From: Solitalea agri
GTDB taxonomy: Bacteria > Bacteroidota > Bacteroidia > Sphingobacteriales > Sphingobacteriaceae
DNA length: 64,000 bases
Reading direction: 5' to 3'
Assembly (NCBI RefSeq): GCF_023914155.1
Contig: NZ_JAMWYS010000009.1
Span: 62,001-126,000 of the forward strand
Of this stretch, positions 9,340-17,466 are shown piece by piece. A model generated the notes under the pieces. The model worked only from the letters and a program-made list of their open reading frames with translations, did no database searches and had not been told where the DNA came from. The position numbers were made by a program, and so were the translations under genes. How positions within the stretch are numbered: the first letter of the stretch is position 1; each line of letters begins with the position of its first letter.

Positions 9340-9412
9340 TGGTGATGGCCGGGATCGAACCAGCGACACAAGGATTTTCAGTCCTTTGCTCTACCAACTG
9401 AGCTACATCACC
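9340..9412 (-). tRNA. tRNA-Phe (anticodon GAA), copy 2
   Basis: This copy is identical to the neighbouring tRNA-Phe except for one D-loop base (AGTTGGT instead of AGTCGGT). It lies 20 nt upstream of that gene in the direction of transcription. The two are probably one transcript from the promoter at 9485-9516, ending at the hairpin 9216-9244. CCA is again not encoded. Confidence 0.96.
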
Positions 9413-9750
9413 TCTTTTTTGAAGTAAAACCTCTTTTGATCTTACTCCCTAAAACAAAGCCTTTTTGATTTCGTTTTGGGACTGCAAATGTAGTATCTTT
9501 TTATTCAAATCAAAAAGGTTTTTCTGTTTTTTTAGACACCATAAGCATAAGTATCAGATTATCTGTGAAAATAGATTTTAGAATTACTGAGTTAACCGTT
9601 TTAAAAATTTAAATTAGTACTGCTCTAAAAAATCAGCTCAACTCCCAAATCTGCAATTTATATCAATTCTAAGTAGAAAATAGACCGTTTTAAAAATTGG
9701 TTTATTTTATTGAATTATTATTTTAGCGTTATACTCTGATCAAAAACCTT
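9413..9750. other. Intergenic region between tRNA-Phe pair and Fe-S operon
   Basis: No ORF is credible here. The left part holds the tRNA promoter. The right part, AT-rich, holds a 15-nt direct repeat ACCGTTTTAAAAATT at 9595-9609 and 9684-9698, just upstream of the Fe-S oxidoreductase operon. I could not pick a convincing plus-strand promoter. Confidence 0.6.
9485..9516 (-). promoter_or_regulatory. Bacteroidota-type promoter for the tRNA-Phe pair
   Basis: On the minus strand TTTTTG (9511-9516) is followed after 18 nt by TACATTTG (9485-9492), matching the consensus TTG-N19-TAnnTTTG. It lies about 70 nt upstream of the first tRNA. The same TACATTTG element occurs upstream of rpsF. Confidence 0.7.
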
Positions 9751-11046
9751 ATGTTAGCACAGCTTCTATTTGTACTCATTTCTGCAGCCGCGATTTGGCT
9801 ATTCGCTAGAAATGTGAAAAAAATCCGCAGAAACATCCTGCTGGGTAAAGATATCGACCGATCCGATGCCCCTGCAGAGCGATGGAAAACCATGGCCATG
9901 GTGGCACTCGGTCAATCAAAAATGATGAAAAGACCTGTTGCCGGATTTTTTCATATCCTTATTTATGTAGGCTTTGTGATTATTAATATCGAAGTTTTAG
10001 AAATTGTAATTGACGGTATTTTTGGCTCACATCGAATTCTTTCCTTTGCAGGAGGACTATACAACTTCTTGATCGGATCATTTGAGGTCCTTGCCCTGGG
10101 AGTGCTATCAGCCTGTATTATTTTTTTAATCCGCAGAAATATCATTCATTTAAAACGTTTTTCGGGCACTGAAATGAAAGGTTGGCCGGTAAGTGATGCT
10201 AACTATATTCTTATAGCCGAAATTTTATTGATGACCGCTTTTTTAACCATGAATGCCGCCGACTATAAACTACAAGCATTAGGGGTTTCTCATTATGTTA
10301 AAGCGGGTTCTTTTCCAATAAGTGCAGCTTTGGCATCTATTTTACCTGACAACATAACCGCCCTCGAAGTAATTGAACGGGTATGCTGGTGGTTTCATAT
10401 TGTAGGGATCTTTGCTTTTTTGAACTATATCCCCTATTCAAAACATTTCCATATCTTATTAGCTTTCCCCAATACATGGTATTCAAATCTTAATAACAAA
10501 GGAAAGCTCACCAATATGGCTTCTGTAACCAATGAAGTTAAAGCCATGTTAGACCCAAGCTTTACTCCTCCAGCTGATGCTACTCCGGGAAGATTTGGAG
10601 CTAAAGATGTAACCGATTTAACCTGGGTAAACTTAATGAATGCATACTCTTGCACCGAATGTGGAAGATGTACATCCAACTGTCCGGCCAACATGACCGG
10701 AAAGCTACTTTCGCCACGTAAAATCATGATGGATACACGTGATCGTTTGGAAGAAGTTGGCAATAATATCGATAAACATGGCAAAGATTACCAGGATGGT
10801 AAAACACTATTAGGTGACTATATCACTGCCGAAGAGCTTTGGGCATGTACTACCTGCAACGCATGTACTGAATCTTGTCCTGTAAACATCGACCCTCTTT
10901 CAATTATTGTTGAACTACGTCGCTACCTGGTAATGGAAGAGTCGAACGCCCCGGCAAGCATTAATAACATGTTCGGAAATATTGAAAACAATCAGGCTCC
11001 CTGGAAATATTCTCCTACCGACCGTATTAACTGGATCAATCAATAA
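9751..11046 (+). CDS. Membrane-anchored Fe-S oxidoreductase, HdrC/GlpC-like
   Basis: The N-terminal half (about residues 1-235) has five or so membrane helices, resembling the cytochrome b-like membrane domain of NarI/HdrE-type quinone-interacting subunits. The C-terminal half carries two [4Fe-4S] binding motifs, CTECGRCTSNCPAN and CTTCNACTESCPVN, as in HdrC and GlpC. It probably passes electrons between a soluble donor and menaquinone at the inner membrane. The partner gene with CCG domains begins 17 nt downstream. The donor or acceptor cannot be read from the sequence. Family recognition is firm; the substrate is inference. Confidence 0.88.
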   Translation: MLAQLLFVLISAAAIWLFARNVKKIRRNILLGKDIDRSDAPAERWKTMAMVALGQSKMMKRPVAGFFHILIYVGFVIINIEVLEIVIDGIFGSHRILSFAGGLYNFLIGSFEVLALGVLSACIIFLIRRNIIHLKRFSGTEMKGWPVSDANYILIAEILLMTAFLTMNAADYKLQALGVSHYVKAGSFPISAALASILPDNITALEVIERVCWWFHIVGIFAFLNYIPYSKHFHILLAFPNTWYSNLNNKGKLTNMASVTNEVKAMLDPSFTPPADATPGRFGAKDVTDLTWVNLMNAYSCTECGRCTSNCPANMTGKLLSPRKIMMDTRDRLEEVGNNIDKHGKDYQDGKTLLGDYITAEELWACTTCNACTESCPVNIDPLSIIVELRRYLVMEESNAPASINNMFGNIENNQAPWKYSPTDRINWINQ

Positions 11047-11063
11047 CCAATTACACTAAAAAA

Positions 11064-11858
11064 ATGAATCAACTTCATATAAAAACCATGGCCGATTATA
11101 TGGCCGCAGGCGAAGAGCCTGAAATACTTTTCTGGGTTGGCTGCGCCGGAAGTTTCGATGAACGGGCACAGAAGATTACGCGTGCAGTAGCAACGATCTT
11201 AACCAATATGGGAATCAAATTTGCCATTTTAGGAACTGAAGAAAGCTGTACTGGTGACCCTGCAAAACGCGCCGGAAACGAATTCCTTTTCCAAATGATG
11301 GCCATGACCAATATAGAGGTATTAAATGCCTACAACATTAAGAAAATAGTTACCGCATGCCCACATTGCTTTAACACATTAAAAAACGAATATCCAGGTT
11401 TAGGCGGCACGTATGAAGTAATTCACCACTCTCAATTAATACAACAACTAATAGATGAAGGAAAACTTAAAATTGAGAACGGAGAAGCCTTTAAAGGTAA
11501 AAAGATCACCTATCACGATCCTTGCTATTTAGGCAGGGCAAATGGGGTTTATGAAGCCCCTCGTGCTGTTATTGAACAGTTAGATGCTGAACTTACGGAA
11601 ATGAAACGTTGCCGCACCAACGGATTATGTTGCGGTGCAGGTGGAGCTCAAATGTTTAAAGAACCTGAAAAAGGCAACAAAGACATAAATATTGAACGTA
11701 CAGAGGAAGCTCTTGCCCTTAAACCTGATGTTATTGCAGTAAGTTGTCCGTTTTGTATGACCATGATCAGAGATGGAGTAAAACTGGCCGAAAAAGAAAC
11801 CGAAGTACAGGTATTGGATATCGCAGAAATAGCCACTAAAGCTAACGGCTGGAGTTAA
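11064..11858 (+). CDS. CCG-domain (HdrB-like) Fe-S oxidoreductase subunit
   Basis: This 264-aa soluble protein has the two cysteine-rich CCG domains of heterodisulfide-reductase subunit B, GlpC and LutA. The first is seen in FWVGCAGSFDERAQ and ACPHCFNTLKNEYPG. The second is seen in HDPCYLGRANGVYE and GLCCGAGGAQMF, with a further cysteine in VSCPFCMTM. These domains bind a non-cubane Fe-S cluster in HdrB. It is translated 17 nt after the membrane/ferredoxin-like subunit and the two should form one complex. A terminator follows at 11883-11919. Confidence 0.9.
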   Translation: MNQLHIKTMADYMAAGEEPEILFWVGCAGSFDERAQKITRAVATILTNMGIKFAILGTEESCTGDPAKRAGNEFLFQMMAMTNIEVLNAYNIKKIVTACPHCFNTLKNEYPGLGGTYEVIHHSQLIQQLIDEGKLKIENGEAFKGKKITYHDPCYLGRANGVYEAPRAVIEQLDAELTEMKRCRTNGLCCGAGGAQMFKEPEKGNKDINIERTEEALALKPDVIAVSCPFCMTMIRDGVKLAEKETEVQVLDIAEIATKANGWS

Positions 11859-11882
11859 CTAAAAGTTAGTTATAAAACACAG

Positions 11883-11919
11883 AAAAAGCTGCAATGGAAT
11901 TAATTCCATGCAGCTTTTT
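11883..11919 (+). terminator. Rho-independent terminator of the Fe-S operon
   Basis: The hairpin AAAAAGCTGCA / TGCAGCTTTTT has an inner GGAAT/ATTCC stem and a T-run. It sits 25 nt after the stop codon. Confidence 0.85.
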
Positions 11920-11932
11920 CATTAATCAGTAA

Positions 11933-11964
11933 CCCCAAAAAAAAGGCTGTTATCGCTAACAGCC
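11933..11964 (-). terminator. Minus-strand terminator downstream of rsmF-like gene
   Basis: GGCTGTTA tcgc TAACAGCC (11945-11964) is followed on the minus strand by a run of eight T. It lies 160 nt beyond the rsmF-like stop codon but only about 22 nt beyond the small ORF that ends at 11987. Confidence 0.8.
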
Positions 11965-11986
11965 AGAAATGTTTTAGAATAGGTAC

Positions 11987-12112
11987 TCAAACCTGAGTAC
12001 TGCTGCAATCAGCATCCGTAGATTTGGTGAGGTCGCGATACTGGCGGCTAAAGTAACATATGAGGAATATGTAAACAATACCTACTATCAGGTATTTTAC
12101 ATGTTGAAACAT
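11987..12112 (-). CDS. Candidate 41-aa membrane microprotein
   Basis: An ATG-started ORF of 41 codons fills the space between the rsmF-like gene and its terminator. It predicts one membrane helix (YLIVGIVYIFLICYF) followed by a polar tail ending in a Cys-containing segment (STDADCSSTQV). The frame stays open upstream to 12196, but that part overlaps rsmF and looks random. Support comes from position: it ends 22 nt before a strong minus-strand hairpin and starts 14 nt after the rsmF stop. I recognise no family, and conservation is untested. Confidence 0.4.
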   Translation of the reverse strand: MFQHVKYLIVGIVYIFLICYFSRQYRDLTKSTDADCSSTQV

Positions 12113-12125
12113 CCACCTAAAACTG

Positions 12126-13499
12126 CTATTGCAGTTTATCGAGCGACAAGCGAATCCGCCATTCTTTAGGATAGTAATTATTAAATCGATGCCCAATTTT
12201 CTTCACCCAACCTAATCCAAGTCCTTCATATTCAACTAAATTCCAACCTTCAGAGCCTCCACTAAAAACACTGTCATCCTTCCGTAGAAACTTCAATGCT
12301 TCATTCTTATCAACTTTTATCACTGAAAAAAACGACTTATTTAAATTTACACTTAAAGCAAGTGCATGATCGGGACGAAATTCTTTCTTAGTATGTTGCC
12401 CAACCAATATTCCTGCGCTAAAAACATTTAACGAATCATAAAGAAACTCCACTTCTTTGGCCTTTGCTATCGGAACAGCAATAATATCTTCATCTTTGGA
12501 ATAATATTTCCAATTTCCTGCATTAATAAAAACCTCTTTAAATGGGGTAACATTCTTATCCTCCAAAGGCAGCAAACGGCTCTTTGCTCTTTTTTTAGGA
12601 AATTTAAACTCGCTACTGTCATCCGCTTTTTTCCGAACTATCGCTAAAAAAAAGCCCTCCCCTTCAGCTCTATGCGGATAAAAACGATAGCCAGTACAGC
12701 CAGAGAAACTACTTTCCTTAACGTTCCAGGTTTCTTCAAGATTCAATTCAACGTTTTCTGCATCATACTGCTCGCAAAGCCAAGCTAAATTTGCCTCATT
12801 CTCCTCTTTACTAAAAGTACACGTGCTATAAATTAAAATACCATTAGCTTTCAATGAAGGCCATATATCGGCTAGTATCCTGCGCTGACGTAAGGCACAA
12901 TGCTGCACATTATCTTCCGACCATTCATCAACCGCATTTGCATTCTTACGAAACATTCCTTCTCCTGAACAGGGTGCATCAACCACAATACAGTCGAAAA
13001 ACTGCTTGATATCTTTGAACTCTTTAGGATCGTTGTTGGTAACTACTACATTCCCATTTCCCCATTTCTGGATATTCTCCGAGAGAATAGGAACACGACT
13101 TTTTATAACCTCATTAGATACAATTAAACTATCAGCAGGAAACATTGAAATCAGATGCGTGGACTTACCTCCCGGAGCGGCGCATAAATCAAGTACATTC
13201 ATACTTTCCTTAACTGGCAACGATTGTTGAATTGCCTGCTCTAAAAACATTGAACTGGCCTCCTGAACGTAATAGGCCCCGGCGTGCAGAAGTGGATCGG
13301 CAGTAAACAATGGTCGTAAAGGAAGGTAATAACCCGTTTGGGTCCATAAGATTGGCTTATAGGCAATATCAAAAGGATATTTATTTTTATTTATTCTGAT
13401 ACTAACCGGTGATTCAGAACCTAACGCTTCAATGAATTGTTCAAGCTCAGGACCTAAAAAATCGGCCATTCTTATTTTAAATGGAGGAGGTAGTTTCAT
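12126..13499 (-). CDS. RsmF/NSUN-type RNA cytosine-C5 methyltransferase
   Basis: This enzyme transfers a methyl group from SAM to C5 of a cytosine in RNA, as RsmF does on 16S rRNA. Visible motifs are the SAM-binding DLCAAPGGKSTH (about 104-115), the catalytic PCSGEG (Cys177) and YSTCTFSKEENE with the second catalytic Cys227. The C-terminal half resembles the RsmF extension (PUA-like). I start at the ATG 13499; the longer frame to 13505 would need TTG. At 457 aa it is full length. The exact target position is not readable from sequence. Confidence 0.92.
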   Translation of the reverse strand: MKLPPPFKIRMADFLGPELEQFIEALGSESPVSIRINKNKYPFDIAYKPILWTQTGYYLPLRPLFTADPLLHAGAYYVQEASSMFLEQAIQQSLPVKESMNVLDLCAAPGGKSTHLISMFPADSLIVSNEVIKSRVPILSENIQKWGNGNVVVTNNDPKEFKDIKQFFDCIVVDAPCSGEGMFRKNANAVDEWSEDNVQHCALRQRRILADIWPSLKANGILIYSTCTFSKEENEANLAWLCEQYDAENVELNLEETWNVKESSFSGCTGYRFYPHRAEGEGFFLAIVRKKADDSSEFKFPKKRAKSRLLPLEDKNVTPFKEVFINAGNWKYYSKDEDIIAVPIAKAKEVEFLYDSLNVFSAGILVGQHTKKEFRPDHALALSVNLNKSFFSVIKVDKNEALKFLRKDDSVFSGGSEGWNLVEYEGLGLGWVKKIGHRFNNYYPKEWRIRLSLDKLQ

Positions 13500-13638
13500 G
13501 TTCAAAGATAAGTCATTATTAATTATTGAATAACGCTTAAGGAGCCTAATTCAAAAATTGAAGAATTGGTAAAGCTTATTAATGGTCAGATAAACATCAT
13601 ATATTTAATTTTTCAAATTCATCCATTGTTAAGATAAC

Positions 13639-13646
13639 TATCTTTG
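13639..13646 (+). promoter_or_regulatory. -7 element directly before the 160-aa gene
   Basis: TATCTTTG matches TAnnTTTG and ends only 4 nt before the ATG at 13651. A start site 5-8 nt downstream would make the mRNA leaderless. No good -33 TTG is visible at the expected distance. Confidence 0.5.
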
Positions 13647-13650
13647 CGCT

Positions 13651-14133
13651 ATGAACAGTTTTAACGAAGCATCAAGGGTTTGGATTTATCAATCGGACCG
13701 TGAATTAACAACTGAAGAAGTTAATAGTTTAGAGTACATTTTAAAACAATTTACTACCGATTGGACAGCGCACGACAATTTATTAAAGGCAAGTGCTCGC
13801 ATTTATTATAATCGTTTCATTGTATTGATGGTTGATGAATCTCAGTATGGAGCAAGTGGTTGTTCAATTGATAAATCGGTTAGGTTGATGAAAGAAATTG
13901 AGAATAAGTTCAAAATCAATTTATTTGATCGATTTAACATTGCTTATAAATATAATGGACAAGTAAAATCTGTTTCAAGAAATGAATTCGAGGAACTTCT
14001 TAAAGAAAAAGTACTTAATGGTGAATCTATTGTCTTCAACAATCTTGTAACCACTATAAAAGAATTTGAAAACAATTGGGAAGTACCTTTAAAGAACAGC
14101 TGGCATAATCAGGTTTTCGCTTCAGTTCTATGA
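13651..14133 (+). CDS. Conserved Bacteroidota protein of unknown function (160 aa)
   Basis: This soluble 160-aa protein contains the segments ASARIYYNRFIVLMVDESQYGASGCSIDKSV (recognisable in pieces) and LFDRFNIAYKY. From memory, homologues occur across Bacteroidota and are often labelled ABC transporter ATPase. There is no P-loop, Walker B or signature motif here, so that label has no support. The gene stands alone, divergent from the rsmF-like gene, with a -7 element almost touching its start codon. Function unknown. Confidence 0.8.
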   Translation: MNSFNEASRVWIYQSDRELTTEEVNSLEYILKQFTTDWTAHDNLLKASARIYYNRFIVLMVDESQYGASGCSIDKSVRLMKEIENKFKINLFDRFNIAYKYNGQVKSVSRNEFEELLKEKVLNGESIVFNNLVTTIKEFENNWEVPLKNSWHNQVFASVL

Positions 14134-14223
14134 AATTGAATAAACGATTAAAAAAACCTGAATGGCAATAAATAGCAATCCCAAAATAATATAATCCACC
14201 CTTGTAAACTTGCTTAATTTCAT
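14128..14223 (-). CDS. Candidate 31-aa hydrophobic microprotein
   Basis: An ATG at 14223 opens 31 codons predicting a short basic/polar start (MKLSKFTRVD) and one membrane helix (IILGLLFIAIQVFLIVYSI). It ends with TAG across the last bases of the convergent 160-aa gene. It explains an otherwise empty 222-nt gap. No clear ribosome-binding site or promoter was identified, and a strong minus-strand terminator lies upstream of it. It would therefore need its own promoter. Confidence 0.3.
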   Translation of the reverse strand: MKLSKFTRVDYIILGLLFIAIQVFLIVYSIS

Positions 14224-14296
14224 AGATTTAACTTTTAGGCAACAAATGTGTGCCCTAAATTAAAAGAATTATTCTCAAAATAATATTTTAAACAAG

Positions 14297-14332
14297 AAAA
14301 AGCTCAAAAATTAAAACTTTTGAGCTTTTTTA
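14297..14332 (-). terminator. Terminator of mtgA
   Basis: AAAAAGCTCAAAA / TTTTGAGCTTTTT with a loop of about eight bases lies 24 nt after the mtgA stop. It has T/A runs on both sides, so it may act in both directions. Confidence 0.8.
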
Positions 14333-14355
14333 CTTTATCAATTCAATAATATCTA

Positions 14356-15042
14356 TTATTCAAAACCAACCGGCCCTAATATTCGCATAAAACGCATAAT
14401 TCGTTTAATTTTCTTTTTAACCATAGGAGAAGGTTTGGTAGGAGACCAGTTTAAAGGATTAGGCAAAATTGCCGCGATTGAAGCCGCTTCACGCTTACTC
14501 AAATCAACTGCAGGCTTTTTATAATATTCCAATGCGGCCGCCTCTGCTCCATATATTCCATCACCCATTTCGATAACATTTAAATATACTTCCATAATTC
14601 GCTTTTTCGACCAAAATATTTCGATCAAAAAAGTAAAATAGGCTTCGAAGCCTTTACGAATGTATGAGCGTCCGGACCATAAAAACACATTTTTGGCCAC
14701 TTGTTGAGAAATGGTGCTTCCTCCCTTCACTTTTTTCCCTTTCTTTTTCTCATTATATACCCAGGCTTTACGCATAGCATCCCAGTCGAAACCCATATGC
14801 TCCATAAATAATTGGTCTTCAGATGCAATTACTGCGCGTTTCAGATTAGGTGAAATTTCCTCAAAAGAAACCCAATCCTTTTCCAGTTTGATTTCTTTCC
14901 CATCGGCTTTTTGTTCAAAGCATCTTTGCACCTGAAGAAAAGTAACAGGAATTGGAACAAAGCGATATATAATAACCCAAAGAATGGTAATGACGAAAAA
15001 CCACAGAGCCGCTTTCCCTATAAATCGAAAAACTTTTGACAT
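14356..15042 (-). CDS. mtgA: Monofunctional peptidoglycan glycosyltransferase
   Basis: MtgA polymerises lipid II into glycan strands in the periplasm. The 228-aa protein has one N-terminal membrane anchor (about residues 11-28) and then a GT51 domain. The catalytic Glu75 lies in IASEDQLFMEHMGFDW. The other GT51 motifs are present: KGGSTISQQVAKN, RKGFEAYFTFLIE and KKRIMEVYLNVIEMGDG. No transpeptidase domain follows, which separates it from class A PBPs. It begins with an ATG and is transcribed singly. Confidence 0.95.
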   Translation of the reverse strand: MSKVFRFIGKAALWFFVITILWVIIYRFVPIPVTFLQVQRCFEQKADGKEIKLEKDWVSFEEISPNLKRAVIASEDQLFMEHMGFDWDAMRKAWVYNEKKKGKKVKGGSTISQQVAKNVFLWSGRSYIRKGFEAYFTFLIEIFWSKKRIMEVYLNVIEMGDGIYGAEAAALEYYKKPAVDLSKREAASIAAILPNPLNWSPTKPSPMVKKKIKRIMRFMRILGPVGFE

Positions 15043-15103
15043 AGTGGGGGCAAAAATAATAATTGAAACGAGGCTGAAAACAAAGAATTAAAAATTGATG
15101 ACA

Positions 15104-17341
15104 TTAATTAGTCTCAATGGCTTGCAGTTCGATATTGCCTGATATATTACACATGGCGGCAATCTCTGTAGTAATTTTATCGAGCTGCGATCTTATTAAA
15201 TCCAGATCAATAAGCTGCCGTTCGATGTCTTTTTGCTTTTGTGGATCATTCGAAGGATTGCTTTCCCTGATTTTCAGCACCTTATTTTCAATTTCAATAA
15301 AGAATCTTGTAAATGAGTGCCGCACACATATAAGCTGATCATTTTCAATAGCCTCGGCCAGGTCATTTAATAAATTAGTTGATTCATCTATTAGGGTATA
15401 GGTAATCGGATAATTAAACTCTTTACTAATTCCAGGCAAAATTGCCCCGAAAGAAGTGATCTCTCTGGTTAATTTGGCGTTGTAAAAACCCAGATCCTCT
15501 GCAAGTTTCAATCTTTCTTTGTTCGCACCCGGCTCATATTTTATTCGCTTAAATGCATCTGCCATATTTAAGTTAGAAACCTCGGCCTTACGTCTCAATC
15601 CGATTAAGCGACTGTGAAAACCCGTTTTTTCTTTCAATTCGTATCCTACCTGATCAAGATAGTTCTTATTAGCCATTATAGCCATAGAAAGGTAATGGCC
15701 CAACTTCACATGTTCCCATTTTGGCCACAATAAATAAGTAGCTCCAACCGCAATAATTCCTCCCACTACCGTATTCATCATTCGGTACAAACCTATATGC
15801 CATTCGTAAGGAAGTGTTAAATCGATCATGGCAACCAGCTCAATTGTTAGAAAGAATACTGCGATGGCATAATTACGCTGTTGAAAATAAAAGAACAGGA
15901 ATAAACAAACTGCAATAACAATAAAGATTACATAATGAAATTGAACATAATGCATTAAAATACTGGCGGCAAAAACACCCCCTAATGTGCCCAATACCCT
16001 ATCCCAAGCCTTTAACCTTGTAGAACTAAAATCGGGCTGTAAAACCACCATAATTGTTAAGGATATCCAATAGCCACGAGGTATTTCTAATGTGTAATAC
16101 AGGAAAATCCCGATGGTGGCAATTAGTGCTAAACGTAAGCTATGCCTAAACAATTCAGATTCGGCAGTAAATTCCGACAAGGTGTTTTTCCATTGAGAAC
16201 GTATGGATATTACGGGTTGAAAATGAGTAATAAACGAAAGCTGACTACGTTTTTCATCAATTCGTTCGGCCCAGGTAAGTGCCGTATTTAAATACCCGAT
16301 CGATGACTCGAACATACTGATCACCTTCAAAACCTCTACTTTATCGTATAGAGAAAGATTAGCAGCTTCCAATCTTTTCTTCAAAATAACGATTGTATTT
16401 TCAGAGCGTTGAATCCTGATCTTAAGCAATTCTTCATCTTCTATAGATCTCGACATTAAATAATGCCCTACCGTGGAAGCCGCCAATTCCAAAGCTTGAA
16501 AAGTATTTTTCAAGGTAGGCACAATAAAACCAAGACGTTCGTGCTTACTTACTTCATTCATCTCATAGAAAAGAGCCATAGCTGTTGACCCAAAACGCGA
16601 GCTCGCCCTAACCACTTTCAACAATTCCCGTCTAACAGAAACTATCTTATTATCACCCTTTCTTAAATATGGCAAAAGTTCGTTTATTGCTATTCTAAGC
16701 TTAGTTTCTTGTTCGTTGAGTTGATTTTCTGCTTCTTTCTCATCAATACCCGAAAGTTGCGGGACCATTCCCATCATATCCGCACAAACTGTCCATGGTT
16801 TTGAAATAGCAATATCATAGGGCAATTGCGGTTTAATCAACCAAAGAATAATAACACGGAGCACAATAGCCCAGGAACCACCAATTAAAACGGCAATTGC
16901 TCTTTTCTCAGCTACAGCAATCGTATTAGGACCAAACAATGAGAGAAGAAAAAGGATAACAGCCAGCGTACCCAATGTTAGCCCATGATCCCCTAATCCT
17001 CTTGCCATCCCAGATAAAAAGGCTACCACCAGCAGGAAGGCCATTGCCGCAAACATATTCCCTCCGGCGATAGTTCCCAAAAAGGAAGCAGCCGCTACTG
17101 CAATTGCGCCTAAGATCATTACCCATACCCGTTGAGCAAATGACCCGGTAACACGGGCCCACGAAATAAGTTCAGCTGCCAAACCTCCATAAACCCCAAT
17201 ATCACTATGACCCGTTAATTGGGCTACTACAAGAAAACCGACCAGGCTAACCATCGAAACCAAGGCTCGGGTTATATCAGGATTTTGTTGTTCGCGGTGT
17301 ATAAATGTACGGGGATTAGTTATGTATGTTTTTAACAGCAC
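15104..17341 (-). CDS. FUSC-family inner-membrane protein (YccS/YhfK-like)
   Basis: This 745-aa protein has the duplicated layout of FUSC transporters. An N-terminal block of about six helices (residues 28-170) precedes a helical soluble domain. A second helix block (about 405-535, with IPRGYWISLTIMVVLQPDF) precedes a C-terminal helical soluble domain. Relatives include aromatic-acid efflux proteins AaeB and YccS; the substrate here is unknown. No ATG precedes residue 30, so the GTG at 17341 is taken as start. It is a single gene between mtgA and the ribosomal protein operon. Confidence 0.85.
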   Translation of the reverse strand: MLLKTYITNPRTFIHREQQNPDITRALVSMVSLVGFLVVAQLTGHSDIGVYGGLAAELISWARVTGSFAQRVWVMILGAIAVAAASFLGTIAGGNMFAAMAFLLVVAFLSGMARGLGDHGLTLGTLAVILFLLSLFGPNTIAVAEKRAIAVLIGGSWAIVLRVIILWLIKPQLPYDIAISKPWTVCADMMGMVPQLSGIDEKEAENQLNEQETKLRIAINELLPYLRKGDNKIVSVRRELLKVVRASSRFGSTAMALFYEMNEVSKHERLGFIVPTLKNTFQALELAASTVGHYLMSRSIEDEELLKIRIQRSENTIVILKKRLEAANLSLYDKVEVLKVISMFESSIGYLNTALTWAERIDEKRSQLSFITHFQPVISIRSQWKNTLSEFTAESELFRHSLRLALIATIGIFLYYTLEIPRGYWISLTIMVVLQPDFSSTRLKAWDRVLGTLGGVFAASILMHYVQFHYVIFIVIAVCLFLFFYFQQRNYAIAVFFLTIELVAMIDLTLPYEWHIGLYRMMNTVVGGIIAVGATYLLWPKWEHVKLGHYLSMAIMANKNYLDQVGYELKEKTGFHSRLIGLRRKAEVSNLNMADAFKRIKYEPGANKERLKLAEDLGFYNAKLTREITSFGAILPGISKEFNYPITYTLIDESTNLLNDLAEAIENDQLICVRHSFTRFFIEIENKVLKIRESNPSNDPQKQKDIERQLIDLDLIRSQLDKITTEIAAMCNISGNIELQAIETN

Positions 17342-17417
17342 AAAGAATAGTTTATTGATGTAATAATTTGCCTGTAAATTAGGCAGAAGGGTAGAAAAAA
17401 CGAAGAGCTGACAAAAA

Positions 17418-17448
17418 GAAAAGGCGCCTGTAAACCAAGCGCCTTTTC
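17418..17448 (-). terminator. Terminator of the rpsF-rpsR-rplI operon
   Basis: GAAAAGGCGC / GCGCCTTTTC hairpin followed on the minus strand by CTTTTTG, 19 nt after the rplI stop. Confidence 0.85.
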
Positions 17449-17466
17449 AATATAAGTTAATTGAAA

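Noticed and set aside
9200-9427. Two overlapping ORFs (65 and 70 aa) on opposite strands
   Set aside because: They are translations of the duplicated tRNA-Phe genes; the repeated peptide in each reflects the tandem tRNAs.
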